Assembly: GCF_037101375.1 (NCBI RefSeq)
Contig: NZ_AP029019.1
Span: 1,984,001 to 2,048,000, forward strand
Length of the DNA: 64,000 nucleotides
Reading direction: 5' to 3'
Source: Acidovorax sp. DW039
Lineage (GTDB): Bacteria; Pseudomonadota; Gammaproteobacteria; Burkholderiales; Burkholderiaceae_C
This document shows positions 18,290 to 26,306 of this stretch, in pieces (positions within the stretch are counted from its first letter, which is position 1; the number at the start of each line of letters is the position of its first letter). A model generated the notes under the pieces. The model was not told the origin of the DNA. It did no database searches and worked only from the letters and a program-made list of their open reading frames with translations. The position numbers and the translations under genes are program-made.

Positions 18290-19177
18290 TCAATGAGCAT
18301 CAGCAAACTCGGCCAGCAACTCCAGCACGCTCTGTACCGCGGGTGAAGGGTGGTGGCGGTGCGCCACGGCCATGGGGCGCATCAGGGTGGGACTGAGGGG
18401 GCGCACCTGCACCTCGGGGGCACCTTGCAGGTCTTGCACTTCTTCCAGTGGCAGCAGGGCGGCGCATCGGCTGGCCGTTGCCAGGCTTTTCAGGGCCCCA
18501 GGGTAGCTCAGGGTCAGAAACGGGCGGGCATGGTGGCCCGCCTGACCAAACCAGTGGGCGATCAAGCCGTGCATTTGCGTGGCTGGCGCGAACGATGCCC
18601 AGCGCCTGCTGGCGAGCCAGTCGGGTGTGATGGTGTCTGGGGCCTCCCAGCTGGCAGGCAACAGTGCCACCATCGGGTCGTTGCGCCACGGGGTCTGGCG
18701 CACTTCGGGCAGTGGGGGCTGGGGGCTGGCGATGATGGCAAGGTCCAGCGTGCCAGCCTTGAGGCGCTGCATGGACTCTGCCGAACCCACCGCCTCCAGC
18801 CGCAGCTCTACCCCTGGGCAGCGCTGGGCCAATGCCTCCAGCATGAGGGGGAGCAGCCGGGTGCTCACCCCTGCGGAAACGCCCACGCGCACCACTCCCT
18901 CGCGCCCCGCAGCGCGGCGGCGCACGCGCTCCACCAGATCGTCACTGGCCAGCAGCAGTTGTCGCCCCTCTTGCACCAGCACTTCCCCCGCTGGCGTCAG
19001 CTCTGCCTGCCGGCGGCCACGCACTACCAGCTCTGCCTCCAGGCGCGTTTCCAGTTCCTTGATGTGCAAGCTCACGGTGGGCGGAGCCAGGTGCAGGGCC
19101 TGCGCTGCAGCGGCGAAGGTGCCCAGGTCTGCAATGGCGACCAGGGTTTGCAGTTGGTCCAGGTTGAGATTGCGCAT
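18290..19177 (-). CDS. LysR-family transcriptional regulator
   Basis: A 295-aa protein with a typical helix-turn-helix (LDQLQTLVAIADLGTFAAAAQALHLAP in pieces: LVAIADLGTF and APPTVSLHIKELE) and a LysR substrate domain beginning GVVRVGVSAGV. It converges on the preceding LysR gene (85 bp apart). The gene it controls is not obvious: upstream lies a ~350-bp stretch without a gene and then metQ reading toward it. The start at 19177 (MRNLNLDQL) matches the family. Confidence 0.83.
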   Translation of the reverse strand: MRNLNLDQLQTLVAIADLGTFAAAAQALHLAPPTVSLHIKELETRLEAELVVRGRRQAELTPAGEVLVQEGRQLLLASDDLVERVRRRAAGREGVVRVGVSAGVSTRLLPLMLEALAQRCPGVELRLEAVGSAESMQRLKAGTLDLAIIASPQPPLPEVRQTPWRNDPMVALLPASWEAPDTITPDWLASRRWASFAPATQMHGLIAHWFGQAGHHARPFLTLSYPGALKSLATASRCAALLPLEEVQDLQGAPEVQVRPLSPTLMRPMAVAHRHHPSPAVQSVLELLAEFADAH

Positions 19178-19524
19178 GGGTTACATCAGAGTTTATGAAT
19201 TCAATTGTCAGTTAATTCAACTTTACAGATGTTAGCCGCGGCACGAGCATGCTGATCCATGAAGCCAACGCCTGTGACCTCTTCCTGTGTTCCAGCCGAG
19301 CAGACCTCGCTTCCGGCGAATCCCGTTCCCCCAGCCTTGGCGGTGCGCCCGTGTGGGTTGGCGGGCCAGGCATGGCGAGGTTGGCTGGCGCGAGCGGCGC
19401 ACTTGATGATGCGGGCAGAGCAACGCATTACCGCGCAATTCAGGGTGCCGCCGGGTGGGGGATGATGGGCCACCGTGCAGCTTTCTCCCACGGTGCCCGC
19501 GATGGGGTTGTGTCTGGGTTTGCA
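19178..19524. other. Intergenic stretch without recognisable gene
   Basis: About 350 bp between a LysR gene start and the metQ terminator. An AT-rich patch with two near copies of AATTCAA (19197-19220) lies just upstream of the LysR start and may hold its promoter. Short open frames exist on both strands, but none has a ribosome site or family features. Confidence 0.5.
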
Positions 19525-19553
19525 CAATAAAAAAGCGCTGCCAAGGCAGCGCT
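19525..19553 (-). terminator. Rho-independent terminator of metQ
   Basis: The stem AGCGCTGCC/GGCAGCGCT with a 2-nt loop is followed on the minus strand by a run of six T residues. Confidence 0.85.
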
Positions 19554-19596
19554 GTGGGGTGGGAAAACGGCGGCCAGAGGTTGTCCGCCTTGACCC

Positions 19597-20385
19597 TTAA
19601 AACGCGGGAAACACTGCGCCCTTGTACTTTTCCTGGATGAAGTTCTTCACTTCCGGTGTGCGCAGCGCCTTCACCAGCTTCTGAATGTTGGGGTCGTTCG
19701 CACGGTCCTTGCGGGCAGCAACAAAGTTGGCGTAGTGGGAATCCCCGGGCTCCAGAAACAGTGCGTCCTTCGACGGGTTCAGCTTGGCCTCGATGGCGTA
19801 GTTGGTGTTGATGAGGGAGAGGTCCACGTCGTCCAGTGCGCGGGGCAGCAGGGCCGCTTCAAGTTGGCGGAAGCGCAGCTTTCTGGGGTTTTTGACAATG
19901 TCGATGGGTGTTGCCGTGATGTTCTTCGGGTCCTTCAGCTCGATCAGCCCCTGGGATTGCAGGAGGAGCAGCGCGCGGCCGGTGTTCGATGGATCGTTCG
20001 GAATGGCGACGGTGGCGCCGTCCTTGAGTTCGTTGACCGATTTGATCTTCTTGGAGTAGGCCCCGAACGGCTCGATGTGCACATTGCCATTGGGTACGGC
20101 CACGATGCTGCTCTTGCGGTCTTTGTTGTAGCTGTCCAGATACGGCTGGTGCTGGAAGTAGTTGGCGTCCAGCTGCTTGTCTTCCACGGCTGCATTGGGC
20201 TGGATGTAGTCGCTGAATTCGCGCACCTGCAGATCGATGCCTTCAGCCTTGAGGCGGGGCTTCACAAAGTTCAGGATCTCGGCGTGCGGCACTGAGGACG
20301 CGGCCACTTTCAGGACCACGTCAGCAGCTTGGGCGCTCAAAGCCAGAGTGGCAAAGGCCAGAGCGGAAAGGGCTTTTTTCAGCAT
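19597..20385 (-). CDS. metQ: MetQ/NlpA-family substrate-binding protein
   Basis: NlpA lipoprotein-family binding protein of D/L-methionine (or related sulfur compound) ABC uptake. Motifs: VAASSVPHAEILNFVKP, YFQHQPYLDSYNK, IPNDPSNTGRALLLLQ and NTNYAIEA. The start at 20385 begins MLKKALSALAFA; the signal peptide ends at about ALSAQA-ADVV with no lipobox cysteine, so it is predicted soluble periplasmic rather than a lipoprotein as in E. coli. No metN (ATPase) or metI (permease) is beside it; the gene stands alone with its own terminator. Confidence 0.85.
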   Translation of the reverse strand: MLKKALSALAFATLALSAQAADVVLKVAASSVPHAEILNFVKPRLKAEGIDLQVREFSDYIQPNAAVEDKQLDANYFQHQPYLDSYNKDRKSSIVAVPNGNVHIEPFGAYSKKIKSVNELKDGATVAIPNDPSNTGRALLLLQSQGLIELKDPKNITATPIDIVKNPRKLRFRQLEAALLPRALDDVDLSLINTNYAIEAKLNPSKDALFLEPGDSHYANFVAARKDRANDPNIQKLVKALRTPEVKNFIQEKYKGAVFPAF

Positions 20386-20484
20386 TGCAATGTCTTTCAA
20401 AGAGGGAAGATGACTTCCGGCCGTCAGACCGGGCTGTTGCAAAGTTTAATTCCCTCATTTGGTGCGTAACAGGTTTTTATTTTC

Positions 20485-20494
20485 ATATCGATAT
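20485..20494. promoter_or_regulatory. Palindrome in metQ upstream region
   Basis: ATATCGATAT, a perfect 10-bp palindrome in an AT-rich tract 100 bp upstream of metQ; a possible regulator or promoter site. The identity of the regulator is unknown. Confidence 0.3.
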
Positions 20495-20547
20495 AACGTA
20501 GTGGTTTCTTATTTCAATAAGTGCTTTTGTAGATTGAGGGCAAAAAT

Positions 20548-20592
20548 TGCCATCAGCGCATATCCTGAAAGCGCAAGCAGCTATGAAATAAG
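20548..20592. repeat. Short dispersed palindromic element, partial (metQ-HPP gap)
   Basis: CATCAGCGC then AAAGCGCAAGCAGCTAT, matching one arm of the family seen at 8.6 and 25.1 kb; the other arm is degraded. Confidence 0.45.
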
Positions 20593-20631
20593 GAGCAACC
20601 GGGCGGGAGGCTGTGTGCGGCAGAAGACTGA

Positions 20632-21135
20632 TTACCAGTACTGTGGGTAGCGAGCCTGGCGCGTCAGGTTGTTGTACAGCAGCGCGACCAGCACCAGGAC
20701 CACTGCCCCTGCCAGGGTGGGGAACCACAGAAACCCCCATCCAGGCTGCGCCAGAAAGATGATGACGGGATTGGAACCGGCGGGTGGATGCACCGTGCGC
20801 GTCCACATCATCAAGGCGATGGCGGTGCCTACGGCCAGGGCCATGGCCCACCAATGGGGTCCCGCGCACTGCAGAAATGCCAGCCCGGTCAGCGAACTCA
20901 GGAAATGGCCCGCCACCACGTTGCGAGGTTGCGAGAAAGGCACATCCGGAAAGCCAAACACCAGCACGCACGAGGCACCGAAGGACCCGAGGATGAGGGA
21001 CAAGGCCCACTGCTGTCCCGCCAGAGCCACCGTGGCAATCGCGAGGACGCCCCCGAGTCCGGCCAATGCGATGGCCCTGAGGGGAGGGCGTGGGGGCAAG
21101 GCAGCACGCTGGCCGCGGAGTTTATGGAACAGCAT
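20632..21135 (-). CDS. HPP-family integral membrane protein
   Basis: About 167 aa with four predicted membrane segments and the family signature RTVHPPAGSNP near residue 115. Some plastid and cyanobacterial members of this family have been linked to nitrite transport; function in proteobacteria is not established. The start is placed at ATG 21135 (MLFHKLRG); TTG 21150 is an alternative. Divergent from a TetR gene with two perfect operator palindromes in the shared region, so it is probably the repressor's main target. Confidence 0.82.
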   Translation of the reverse strand: MLFHKLRGQRAALPPRPPLRAIALAGLGGVLAIATVALAGQQWALSLILGSFGASCVLVFGFPDVPFSQPRNVVAGHFLSSLTGLAFLQCAGPHWWAMALAVGTAIALMMWTRTVHPPAGSNPVIIFLAQPGWGFLWFPTLAGAVVLVLVALLYNNLTRQARYPQYW

Positions 21136-21182
21136 GGATGGGTCTCGCAATCGAAGTGGGAGCGTTCAAAGGGGATGGTCAT

Positions 21183-21200
21183 GTAGACAAGTCTGTCTAC
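21183..21200. promoter_or_regulatory. TetR operator, copy 1
   Basis: GTAGACA-N4-TGTCTAC perfect dyad, closer to the HPP gene. Same half-sites as copy 2, with centres 38 bp apart. Confidence 0.8.
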
Positions 21201-21220
21201 ATGCTTGAATGCTAGGCGAT

Positions 21221-21238
21221 GTAGACAGATTTGTCTAC
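21221..21238. promoter_or_regulatory. TetR operator, copy 2
   Basis: GTAGACA-N4-TGTCTAC perfect dyad, ending 11 bp before the TetR start codon, placed to block its transcription or translation. Confidence 0.8.
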
Positions 21239-21249
21239 CATTGCATGCC

Positions 21250-21861
21250 ATGACCAATCTGTTGTTCGCCGTGCAAGGCCATGAGCCGGATCTCGCCTCG
21301 ATGGGCGCCAGGGAGCGCATCCTGCACACCGCTCACATGCTCTTTTATCGGGAGGGGATTCGTGCCACAGGCATTGACAGGATCATTGCCGAGGCCCGCG
21401 TCACCAAAGTCACCTTCTATCGGCAGTTCCCCAGTAAACAAGACCTGGTGGTGGCCTACCTGGAGCACCGGCACGCGGTCTGGATGCAATGGTTTCGATC
21501 AGCCTTGGAACAGCCCCCGGCCGACGGCAGCTTTGCGCTGCAGTGCGTGGTGCAGGCCATGCAGGCATGGTTTGAAATGCCCGATTTCCGTGGTTGCGCC
21601 TTCATCAATGGCGTGGCGGAAGCCGAGGGGCTGGGGGCAGAGGTTGTGGACATTGCCCGACGTCACAAGCGGGAGATGACCCAGGCAATCGCCGCCCAGC
21701 TGCCACCGGACCCTGCCTACGCGGCGCTGGCAGAAGCCGTGGCCATGGCGGTGGATGGCGCCATCGTGCGGGTCCAAATGACAAAGGAGCCAGCACCTGC
21801 GCTGAGAGTGCTGGAGGCGCTGTTGCGGGCTTTGTGGCAGTCGGCAGGGCCAGCGCAGTAA
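21250..21861 (+). CDS. TetR/AcrR-family repressor
   Basis: The N-terminal helix-turn-helix runs over RERILHTAHMLFYREGIRAT, GIDRIIAEARV and TKVTFYRQFPSKQDLV; the C-terminal half is a helical ligand domain with WFEMPDFRGCAFINGVAEA, typical of regulators sensing electrophiles or aromatic compounds. The start at 21250 (MTNLLFAVQG) lies just after the second operator; ATG 21301 (MGARERIL) is a shorter option. Divergent from the HPP membrane gene; the two operators predict repression of both. Confidence 0.85.
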   Translation: MTNLLFAVQGHEPDLASMGARERILHTAHMLFYREGIRATGIDRIIAEARVTKVTFYRQFPSKQDLVVAYLEHRHAVWMQWFRSALEQPPADGSFALQCVVQAMQAWFEMPDFRGCAFINGVAEAEGLGAEVVDIARRHKREMTQAIAAQLPPDPAYAALAEAVAMAVDGAIVRVQMTKEPAPALRVLEALLRALWQSAGPAQ

Positions 21862-21936
21862 GGGCTGGCGGCAACGCCTCCCACTCTCTTCGCCTGATGG
21901 GCGCAAGAGACGGGAGGCGGGTGGGCTGAGTGTTCG

Positions 21937-23025
21937 TCAGCCCTGCGCAATGCGCGCCGCAATGGCCTCACCCACTTGCGTGGTGTTGGCCGTACCGCCC
22001 AGGTCGGGCGTACGGGGGCCGCTCTTGATGATTTCTTCGATGGCGCTCACGATGGCATCGTGGGCCTGACGGCCAGCGCCCTGGCCTTGCGTGAGGAAGT
22101 CCAGCATCAGCGCGCCGGACCAGATCATCGCAATCGGGTTGGCGATGTTCTTGCCATAGATGTCGGGCGCGGAGCCGTGCACGGGCTCGAACAGGCTGGG
22201 GAAGGTGCGCTCGGGGTTCAGGTTGGCCGAAGGGGCCAGGCCAATGGTGCCGGTGGTGGCGGGGCCCAGATCCGAGAGGATGTCGCCAAACAGGTTGGTG
22301 GCTGCTACCACGTCAAAGCGGCCGGGCTGCAGCACGAAGCGGGCGGTGAGGATGTCGATGTGCTGCTTGTCCAGCGTGATGCCGGGGTAGTCCTTGGCGA
22401 CTTCGTCGGCCCGCTTGTCCCACCAGGGCATGCTGATGGCGATGCCATTGCTCTTGGTGGCCAGGGTCACATGCTTTTTGGGGCGGCTTTGGGCCAGGTC
22501 GAAGGCGAACTTCAAGAGGCGGTTGGCACCATGGCGCGAGTAGACCGATTCCTGAATGACGATTTCACGGTCCGTGCCCTCGTACATCACGCCGCCGAGC
22601 GATGTGTATTCACCCTCGGTGTTCTCACGCACCACGTAGTAGTCAATGTCGCCGGGCTTGCGGCCTGCCAGGGGGCAGGGCACGCCTTCAAACAGGCGCA
22701 CGGGGCGCAGGTTGATGTACTGGTCAAACTCGCGGCGGAACTTGAGCAGCGAACCCCAGAGAGACACATGGTCAGGCACGGTGGCGGGCCAGCCGACGGC
22801 GCCGAAGAAGATCGCGTCCATGCCTGAAAGCTGGGCCTTCCAGTCGTCGGGCATCATTTTTCCGTGGGCAGCGTAGTAGTCGCAGCTGGCCCACTCAAAC
22901 TCGTGCAGTTGCAGATCCAGGCCGAAGCGGGCGGCAGCCGCTTGCACGGCGCGCAGGCCTTCGGGCATCACTTCTTTGCCGATGCCGTCTCCGGGCAAAA
23001 CGGCAATCTTGTAGGTTTGAGGCAT
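21937..23025 (-). CDS. ttuC: Tartrate dehydrogenase / decarboxylating D-malate dehydrogenase
   Basis: Isocitrate/isopropylmalate dehydrogenase superfamily, 362 aa, converting D-malate to pyruvate and CO2 or oxidising tartrate with NAD+ and Mn2+/Mg2+. Motifs: LPGDGIGKEVMPE, YYVVRENTEGEYTSLGG, NLFGDILSDLGP and EPVHGSAPDIYGKNIANP. These match TtuC/DmlA rather than LeuB (the N-terminal WASCDYYAAHGKMMPDDW is characteristic). Divergent from a LysR gene of the DmlR type, which probably activates it. Confidence 0.9.
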   Translation of the reverse strand: MPQTYKIAVLPGDGIGKEVMPEGLRAVQAAAARFGLDLQLHEFEWASCDYYAAHGKMMPDDWKAQLSGMDAIFFGAVGWPATVPDHVSLWGSLLKFRREFDQYINLRPVRLFEGVPCPLAGRKPGDIDYYVVRENTEGEYTSLGGVMYEGTDREIVIQESVYSRHGANRLLKFAFDLAQSRPKKHVTLATKSNGIAISMPWWDKRADEVAKDYPGITLDKQHIDILTARFVLQPGRFDVVAATNLFGDILSDLGPATTGTIGLAPSANLNPERTFPSLFEPVHGSAPDIYGKNIANPIAMIWSGALMLDFLTQGQGAGRQAHDAIVSAIEEIIKSGPRTPDLGGTANTTQVGEAIAARIAQG

Positions 23026-23063
23026 GAGGGTCTCCGTAAAGGTCGTTGGAAGAAGGTGTCAGG

Positions 23064-24068
23064 ATGGCAGTATTTTTTGCCATGCCGGAGATAAATACAA
23101 TCCGCCATCTGTGGCCTCATTGTTTACATATCGTGCATAAAACACCCTCGCCCGACGATCTGCGCGTTTTCACCGTGGTGGTGCGCAAGGCCAGCTTTGC
23201 CGAGGCCGCGCAAGAGCTGGGGGCTTCGCCTGCGTTTGTGAGCAAGCGCATCCGCCTGCTGGAAGAAGACCTGTCCGTGAAGCTGCTGCACCGCACCACC
23301 CGCCGCGTGAGCGTGACAGAGGAGGGCGAGCGAGTGTTCCATTGGGCCCAGCGCATCCTGGACGATGTGGACCAGCTGCTGCAGGAGGTGGCGGTAACGC
23401 GCGCTGAGCCACGTGGCCTGCTGCGCGTGAGCAGCAGTTTCGGTTTTGGCCGCAACGTGGTGGCCCCTGTGCTGTCGCAATTGGTGGAGCGCCATCCCGG
23501 CCTGCAGGTGCGGCTGGAGGTGTTTGACCGGCTGGTGGATGTGGCGGGTGAGGGCTTTGATCTAGACGTGCGTGTGGGCGATGAAATCGCCCCGCACCTG
23601 ATTGCGCGCCGCCTGGCGGATAACTGCCGCGTGCTGTGCGCATCCCCGGCTTATTTGGCGCGGCGTGGCGTGCCGCGAACCTTGGCTGAGCTTGCGGGTC
23701 ATGACTGCCTGGTGATCAAGGAGCGCGACCATCCCTTTGGCGTGTGGCGACTGCGCCATGCGGGGCAAGAGCAGGCGGTGAAGGTGCGCGGCCCCTTGTC
23801 GGCCAACAATGGCGAAATGGTGGTGCAGTGGGCCGTGGATGGGCGCGGCATTGCTCTGCGCTCGCTGTGGGATGTGGGGCCGCTGCTGCAGCGCGGCGAG
23901 CTGGTGCAGGTGCTGCCCGACTGGCAGCAGGAAGCCAACATCTGGGCCGTCTACCCCACGCGGCTGGAGCGCTCGGCCAAGGTCCGGGTGTGTGTGGAGT
24001 TTCTGCAGGAGCAGTTTCGCCGCAGGCCCTGGGCGGCTGGCGTGGTGACCGGGGAGGGCGCGGCATGA
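23064..24068 (+). CDS. LysR-family regulator (DmlR-like)
   Basis: The core starts at PSPDDLRVFTVVVRKASF; the helix-turn-helix EAAQELGASPAFVSKRIRLL is followed by the LysR effector domain with GLLRVSSSFGFGRNVVAP. In E. coli DmlR activates D-malate dehydrogenase, and here the divergent neighbour is the tartrate/D-malate dehydrogenase. The start is uncertain: ATG 23064 has AGAAGG upstream, ATG 23082 is in frame, and a GTG near 23130 just before HKTPSPDD would give the length usual for the family. The stop overlaps the next gene's ATG (ATGA). Confidence 0.83.
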   Translation: MAVFFAMPEINTIRHLWPHCLHIVHKTPSPDDLRVFTVVVRKASFAEAAQELGASPAFVSKRIRLLEEDLSVKLLHRTTRRVSVTEEGERVFHWAQRILDDVDQLLQEVAVTRAEPRGLLRVSSSFGFGRNVVAPVLSQLVERHPGLQVRLEVFDRLVDVAGEGFDLDVRVGDEIAPHLIARRLADNCRVLCASPAYLARRGVPRTLAELAGHDCLVIKERDHPFGVWRLRHAGQEQAVKVRGPLSANNGEMVVQWAVDGRGIALRSLWDVGPLLQRGELVQVLPDWQQEANIWAVYPTRLERSAKVRVCVEFLQEQFRRRPWAAGVVTGEGAA

Positions 24069-25021
24069 GCGGGACTTGGCCTGGCTGGTTGCCCCCCGAG
24101 AGTTTGGCTGTGCTGGCTGCGGCCACCTGGGCCACGGCCAGTTTGTTCTCTGCAGCAGCATCGGCGCGCATGGGGGCGTTTGCCTTTACCCGCTGGCGCA
24201 TGGTGTTTGCGGCGTTGCTGCTGTGGGGTATGGCACTGGCCACGGGCAGCTGGCGCAGTTTGGCTGGAGACGGCTTGGGTGCAGGGTCAGGTGCCGCTGG
24301 TGAAGGGGTCTGGAATGCCGTGGGCCTCTTGGTGCTGTCAGGCGTGATTGGCATCTTTGTGGGTGACACGGCGCTGTTCGCCTGCATGAACCGGCTGGGG
24401 CCGCGCCGTTCGGGTTTGCTGTTTGCCACGCATTCACTGTTCACGGTGGTGCTGGCGGCGCTGTTTCTGGGCGAATCGCTCAAGGGCTGGGCTTTGCCGG
24501 GCGGCGTGCTGCTGGTGGGCGGCGTGATGGGGGCCATTGCGTTCGGCAAGCGCATTGGTGTGGCACACCAGCTCGAATCCACCCAGGGCCAACTGGCGGC
24601 GGGCGTGGCGCTGGGGGTGCTTTCGGCGCTCGGGCAATCGGTGGGCACCTTGGTGCTCAAGCCCGCCATGGCGGCGGGGCTGGATCCGGTGGCCGCGTCA
24701 GCGGTGCGCATGACGGCAGGCTTTGCGTGCCATGCCCTGTTGTGGTGCACAGGCCTGCCCATGGCGCGAGTGCAGTCGCCCCTGCAGTGGCGCGACCTGG
24801 CCTACACCTTTGCCAGCGCCACGCTGGCCATGGCGGTGGGCATGACGCTGATCCTCAAGGCCCTGCAGCATGGCAGTGCCGGGCTGGTGGGCATGCTGTC
24901 GTCCGTGTCGCCCGTGCTGCTGTTGCCCCTGTTGTGGTGGCGCACCGGCCAGCGCCCGTCCTGGGGTGCGTGGGTGGGCGCTGCCATGGCGGTGCTCGGG
25001 TGTGCGCTGCTGTTGGGCTGA
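24065..25021 (+). CDS. DMT-superfamily (EamA) membrane transporter
   Basis: About 318 aa with roughly ten hydrophobic segments arranged as two EamA repeats. The first repeat includes FVGDTALFACMNRLGPRRSGL and the second GMTLILKALQHGSAGLVGML. Members are metabolite exporters or importers of diverse substrates. Translationally coupled to the DmlR-like regulator by a 4-bp ATGA overlap, so it probably moves a tartrate/malate-related compound or shares that regulation; the substrate is not deducible. Confidence 0.83.
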   Translation: MSGTWPGWLPPESLAVLAAATWATASLFSAAASARMGAFAFTRWRMVFAALLLWGMALATGSWRSLAGDGLGAGSGAAGEGVWNAVGLLVLSGVIGIFVGDTALFACMNRLGPRRSGLLFATHSLFTVVLAALFLGESLKGWALPGGVLLVGGVMGAIAFGKRIGVAHQLESTQGQLAAGVALGVLSALGQSVGTLVLKPAMAAGLDPVAASAVRMTAGFACHALLWCTGLPMARVQSPLQWRDLAYTFASATLAMAVGMTLILKALQHGSAGLVGMLSSVSPVLLLPLLWWRTGQRPSWGAWVGAAMAVLGCALLLG

Positions 25022-25101
25022 GGCGTGGGCGGTTGGCCGCACTGCCCGTGTGCAGCCATGAACTGTTTCTGCAGGCCAGGAACGCTTCGGTTCCATAAAA
25101 A

Positions 25102-25142
25102 AATAGCTGCCAGCGCTTGATTTAAAAGCGCAGGCAGCTATT
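25102..25142. repeat. Short dispersed palindromic element, best-preserved copy
   Basis: AATAGCTGCC/GGCAGCTATT as outer arms (25102-25111, 25133-25142) and AGCGCTT/AAGCGC inner arms. Lies between the convergent EamA and yqeY genes, where it could end both transcripts. Confidence 0.8.
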
Positions 25143-25177
25143 GATTTGGTAGCAAATATGCGGGTGCTGTCGTGCGA

Positions 25178-25624
25178 TCAGCCTGCCAGCGCTGCCTTCA
25201 CGGCGGCAGACACCTGGCCCATGTCGGCCTTGCCTGCGAGACGGGTCTTGACCACGCCCATCACCTTGCCCATGTCGCCAGGGCCTGCTGCGCCCACCTC
25301 TGCCACGATAGCCTTCACGGCGGCTGTGACTTCATCGGCAGACATACGCTCTGGCAGATAGGTTTGCAGCACGGCCATCTCGGCCTTTTCCTTGTCTGCC
25401 AGATCCTGGCGGCCTGCGCCTTCAAAGGCAGTGATCGAGTCCTTGCGCTGCTTGATGAGCTTGTCCACGATGGAAACGATAGCCGCGTCATCCAGCTCGA
25501 CGCGCTCGTCCACTTCCTTTTGCTTCATGGCCGCCTGCAACAGGCGGATCGTGCCCAGGCGCTCAGAGTCCTTGGCGCGCATGGCAGTCTTCATGTCTTC
25601 GGTGATTTGGGCTTTAAGGCTCAT
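25178..25624 (-). CDS. yqeY: GatB/YqeY domain protein
   Basis: A 148-aa cytoplasmic helical protein. MSLKAQITEDMKTAMRAKDSERL, KEVDER, FEGAGRQDLADKEKAE and YLPERMSADEV match the YqeY family, related to the tRNA-binding tail of the GatB amidotransferase subunit. It often follows rpsU, as here on the same strand, and is thought to contribute to tRNA charging quality. Separated from rpsU by a terminator and a REPIN-like repeat. Confidence 0.9.
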   Translation of the reverse strand: MSLKAQITEDMKTAMRAKDSERLGTIRLLQAAMKQKEVDERVELDDAAIVSIVDKLIKQRKDSITAFEGAGRQDLADKEKAEMAVLQTYLPERMSADEVTAAVKAIVAEVGAAGPGDMGKVMGVVKTRLAGKADMGQVSAAVKAALAG

Positions 25625-25648
25625 GGTTATCTCCTAAAGGTGAGCGGC

Positions 25649-25750
25649 AGGATTTGCACAAAGCCGCTTCAGCTAGGCGTGTCGCCGCAGACAGTAGTTG
25701 GGCTACGGCAAGGCGACGCAACGACGCTGAAGCGGCTTTGTGCAAATCCT
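25649..25750. repeat. REPIN-like long palindrome, copy C
   Basis: Perfect 25-bp outer arms (25649-25673 with 25726-25750) enclose GTCGCC/GGCGAC (25681-25686, 25712-25717). The reverse complement carries GCGTCGTTG at one shoulder and CGCCTAGC at the other, as in copies at 31.3 and 56.1 kb. Sits between yqeY and the rpsU terminator. Confidence 0.85.
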
Positions 25751-25790
25751 GAAAAGAAAAAACCCGCGCTTGGCGTCCCTAGCGCGGGTT
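25751..25790 (-). terminator. Rho-independent terminator of rpsU
   Basis: The stem AACCCGCGCT/AGCGCGGGTT (25761-25770, 25781-25790) is followed on the minus strand by a T-rich run. Confidence 0.85.
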
Positions 25791-25813
25791 GCATCGGCCT
25801 GGGCCGACAGCGA

Positions 25814-26026
25814 TCAGTACAGCTTCTTGGGCAGTTGCATGCTGCGAACGCGCTTGTAGTGGCGCTTCACGGCAGCAGCCTTCTTGCGCTTGCGTTCTGC
25901 TGTGGGCTTCTCGTAGAACTCACGGGCACGCAGGTCGGTCAGCAGGCCCAGCTTTTCGATAGTGCGCTTGAAGCGACGCAGTGCAACGTCGAAGGGCTCG
26001 TTTTCTTTAACGCGGATGGTAGTCAT
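25814..26026 (-). CDS. rpsU: 30S ribosomal protein bS21
   Basis: A 70-aa highly basic protein: [20 protein letters not shown], then [21 protein letters not shown] and the tail LPKKLY. It assists translation initiation on the 30S platform near the anti-Shine-Dalgarno end of 16S rRNA. Own promoter (TATAAT 130 bp upstream) and terminator; the G+C-rich stem isolates it from yqeY. Confidence 0.96.
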
Positions 26027-26154
26027 TAGCTAATGTTTTCCAAAATGTGCCGTCAGAGGGTTTTCGGGAAGATCGGGCCCAAAAGCCATGCACAGCGGTT
26101 GTCCCCGTCTTTAACTAGTATTTGGCCGACGGGGCATTGCCAGCAAAGCCTGCG

Positions 26155-26183
26155 ATTATAGCCTTTTATTTGAAAAATGACAG
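26155..26183 (-). promoter_or_regulatory. rpsU: Sigma-70 promoter of rpsU
   Basis: On the minus strand CTGTCA (26178-26183), a 17-bp AT-rich spacer, then consensus TATAAT (26155-26160). Confidence 0.65.
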
Positions 26184-26306
26184 AGGCCCTGTCAAGGGAT
26201 GTCCTGCGATGGTTGTTGGCCGTGAATGCTTGGCAGTGGCTTGATTTTTGCTTGGTATTTGCAGATTTTTTACAAATGGCAACATTTTCTGCAAAGGCCC
26301 GGACAC

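Noticed and set aside
19201..19530. Small open frames on both strands beside metQ
   Set aside because: No RBS, no hydrophobic or family pattern; composition-driven.
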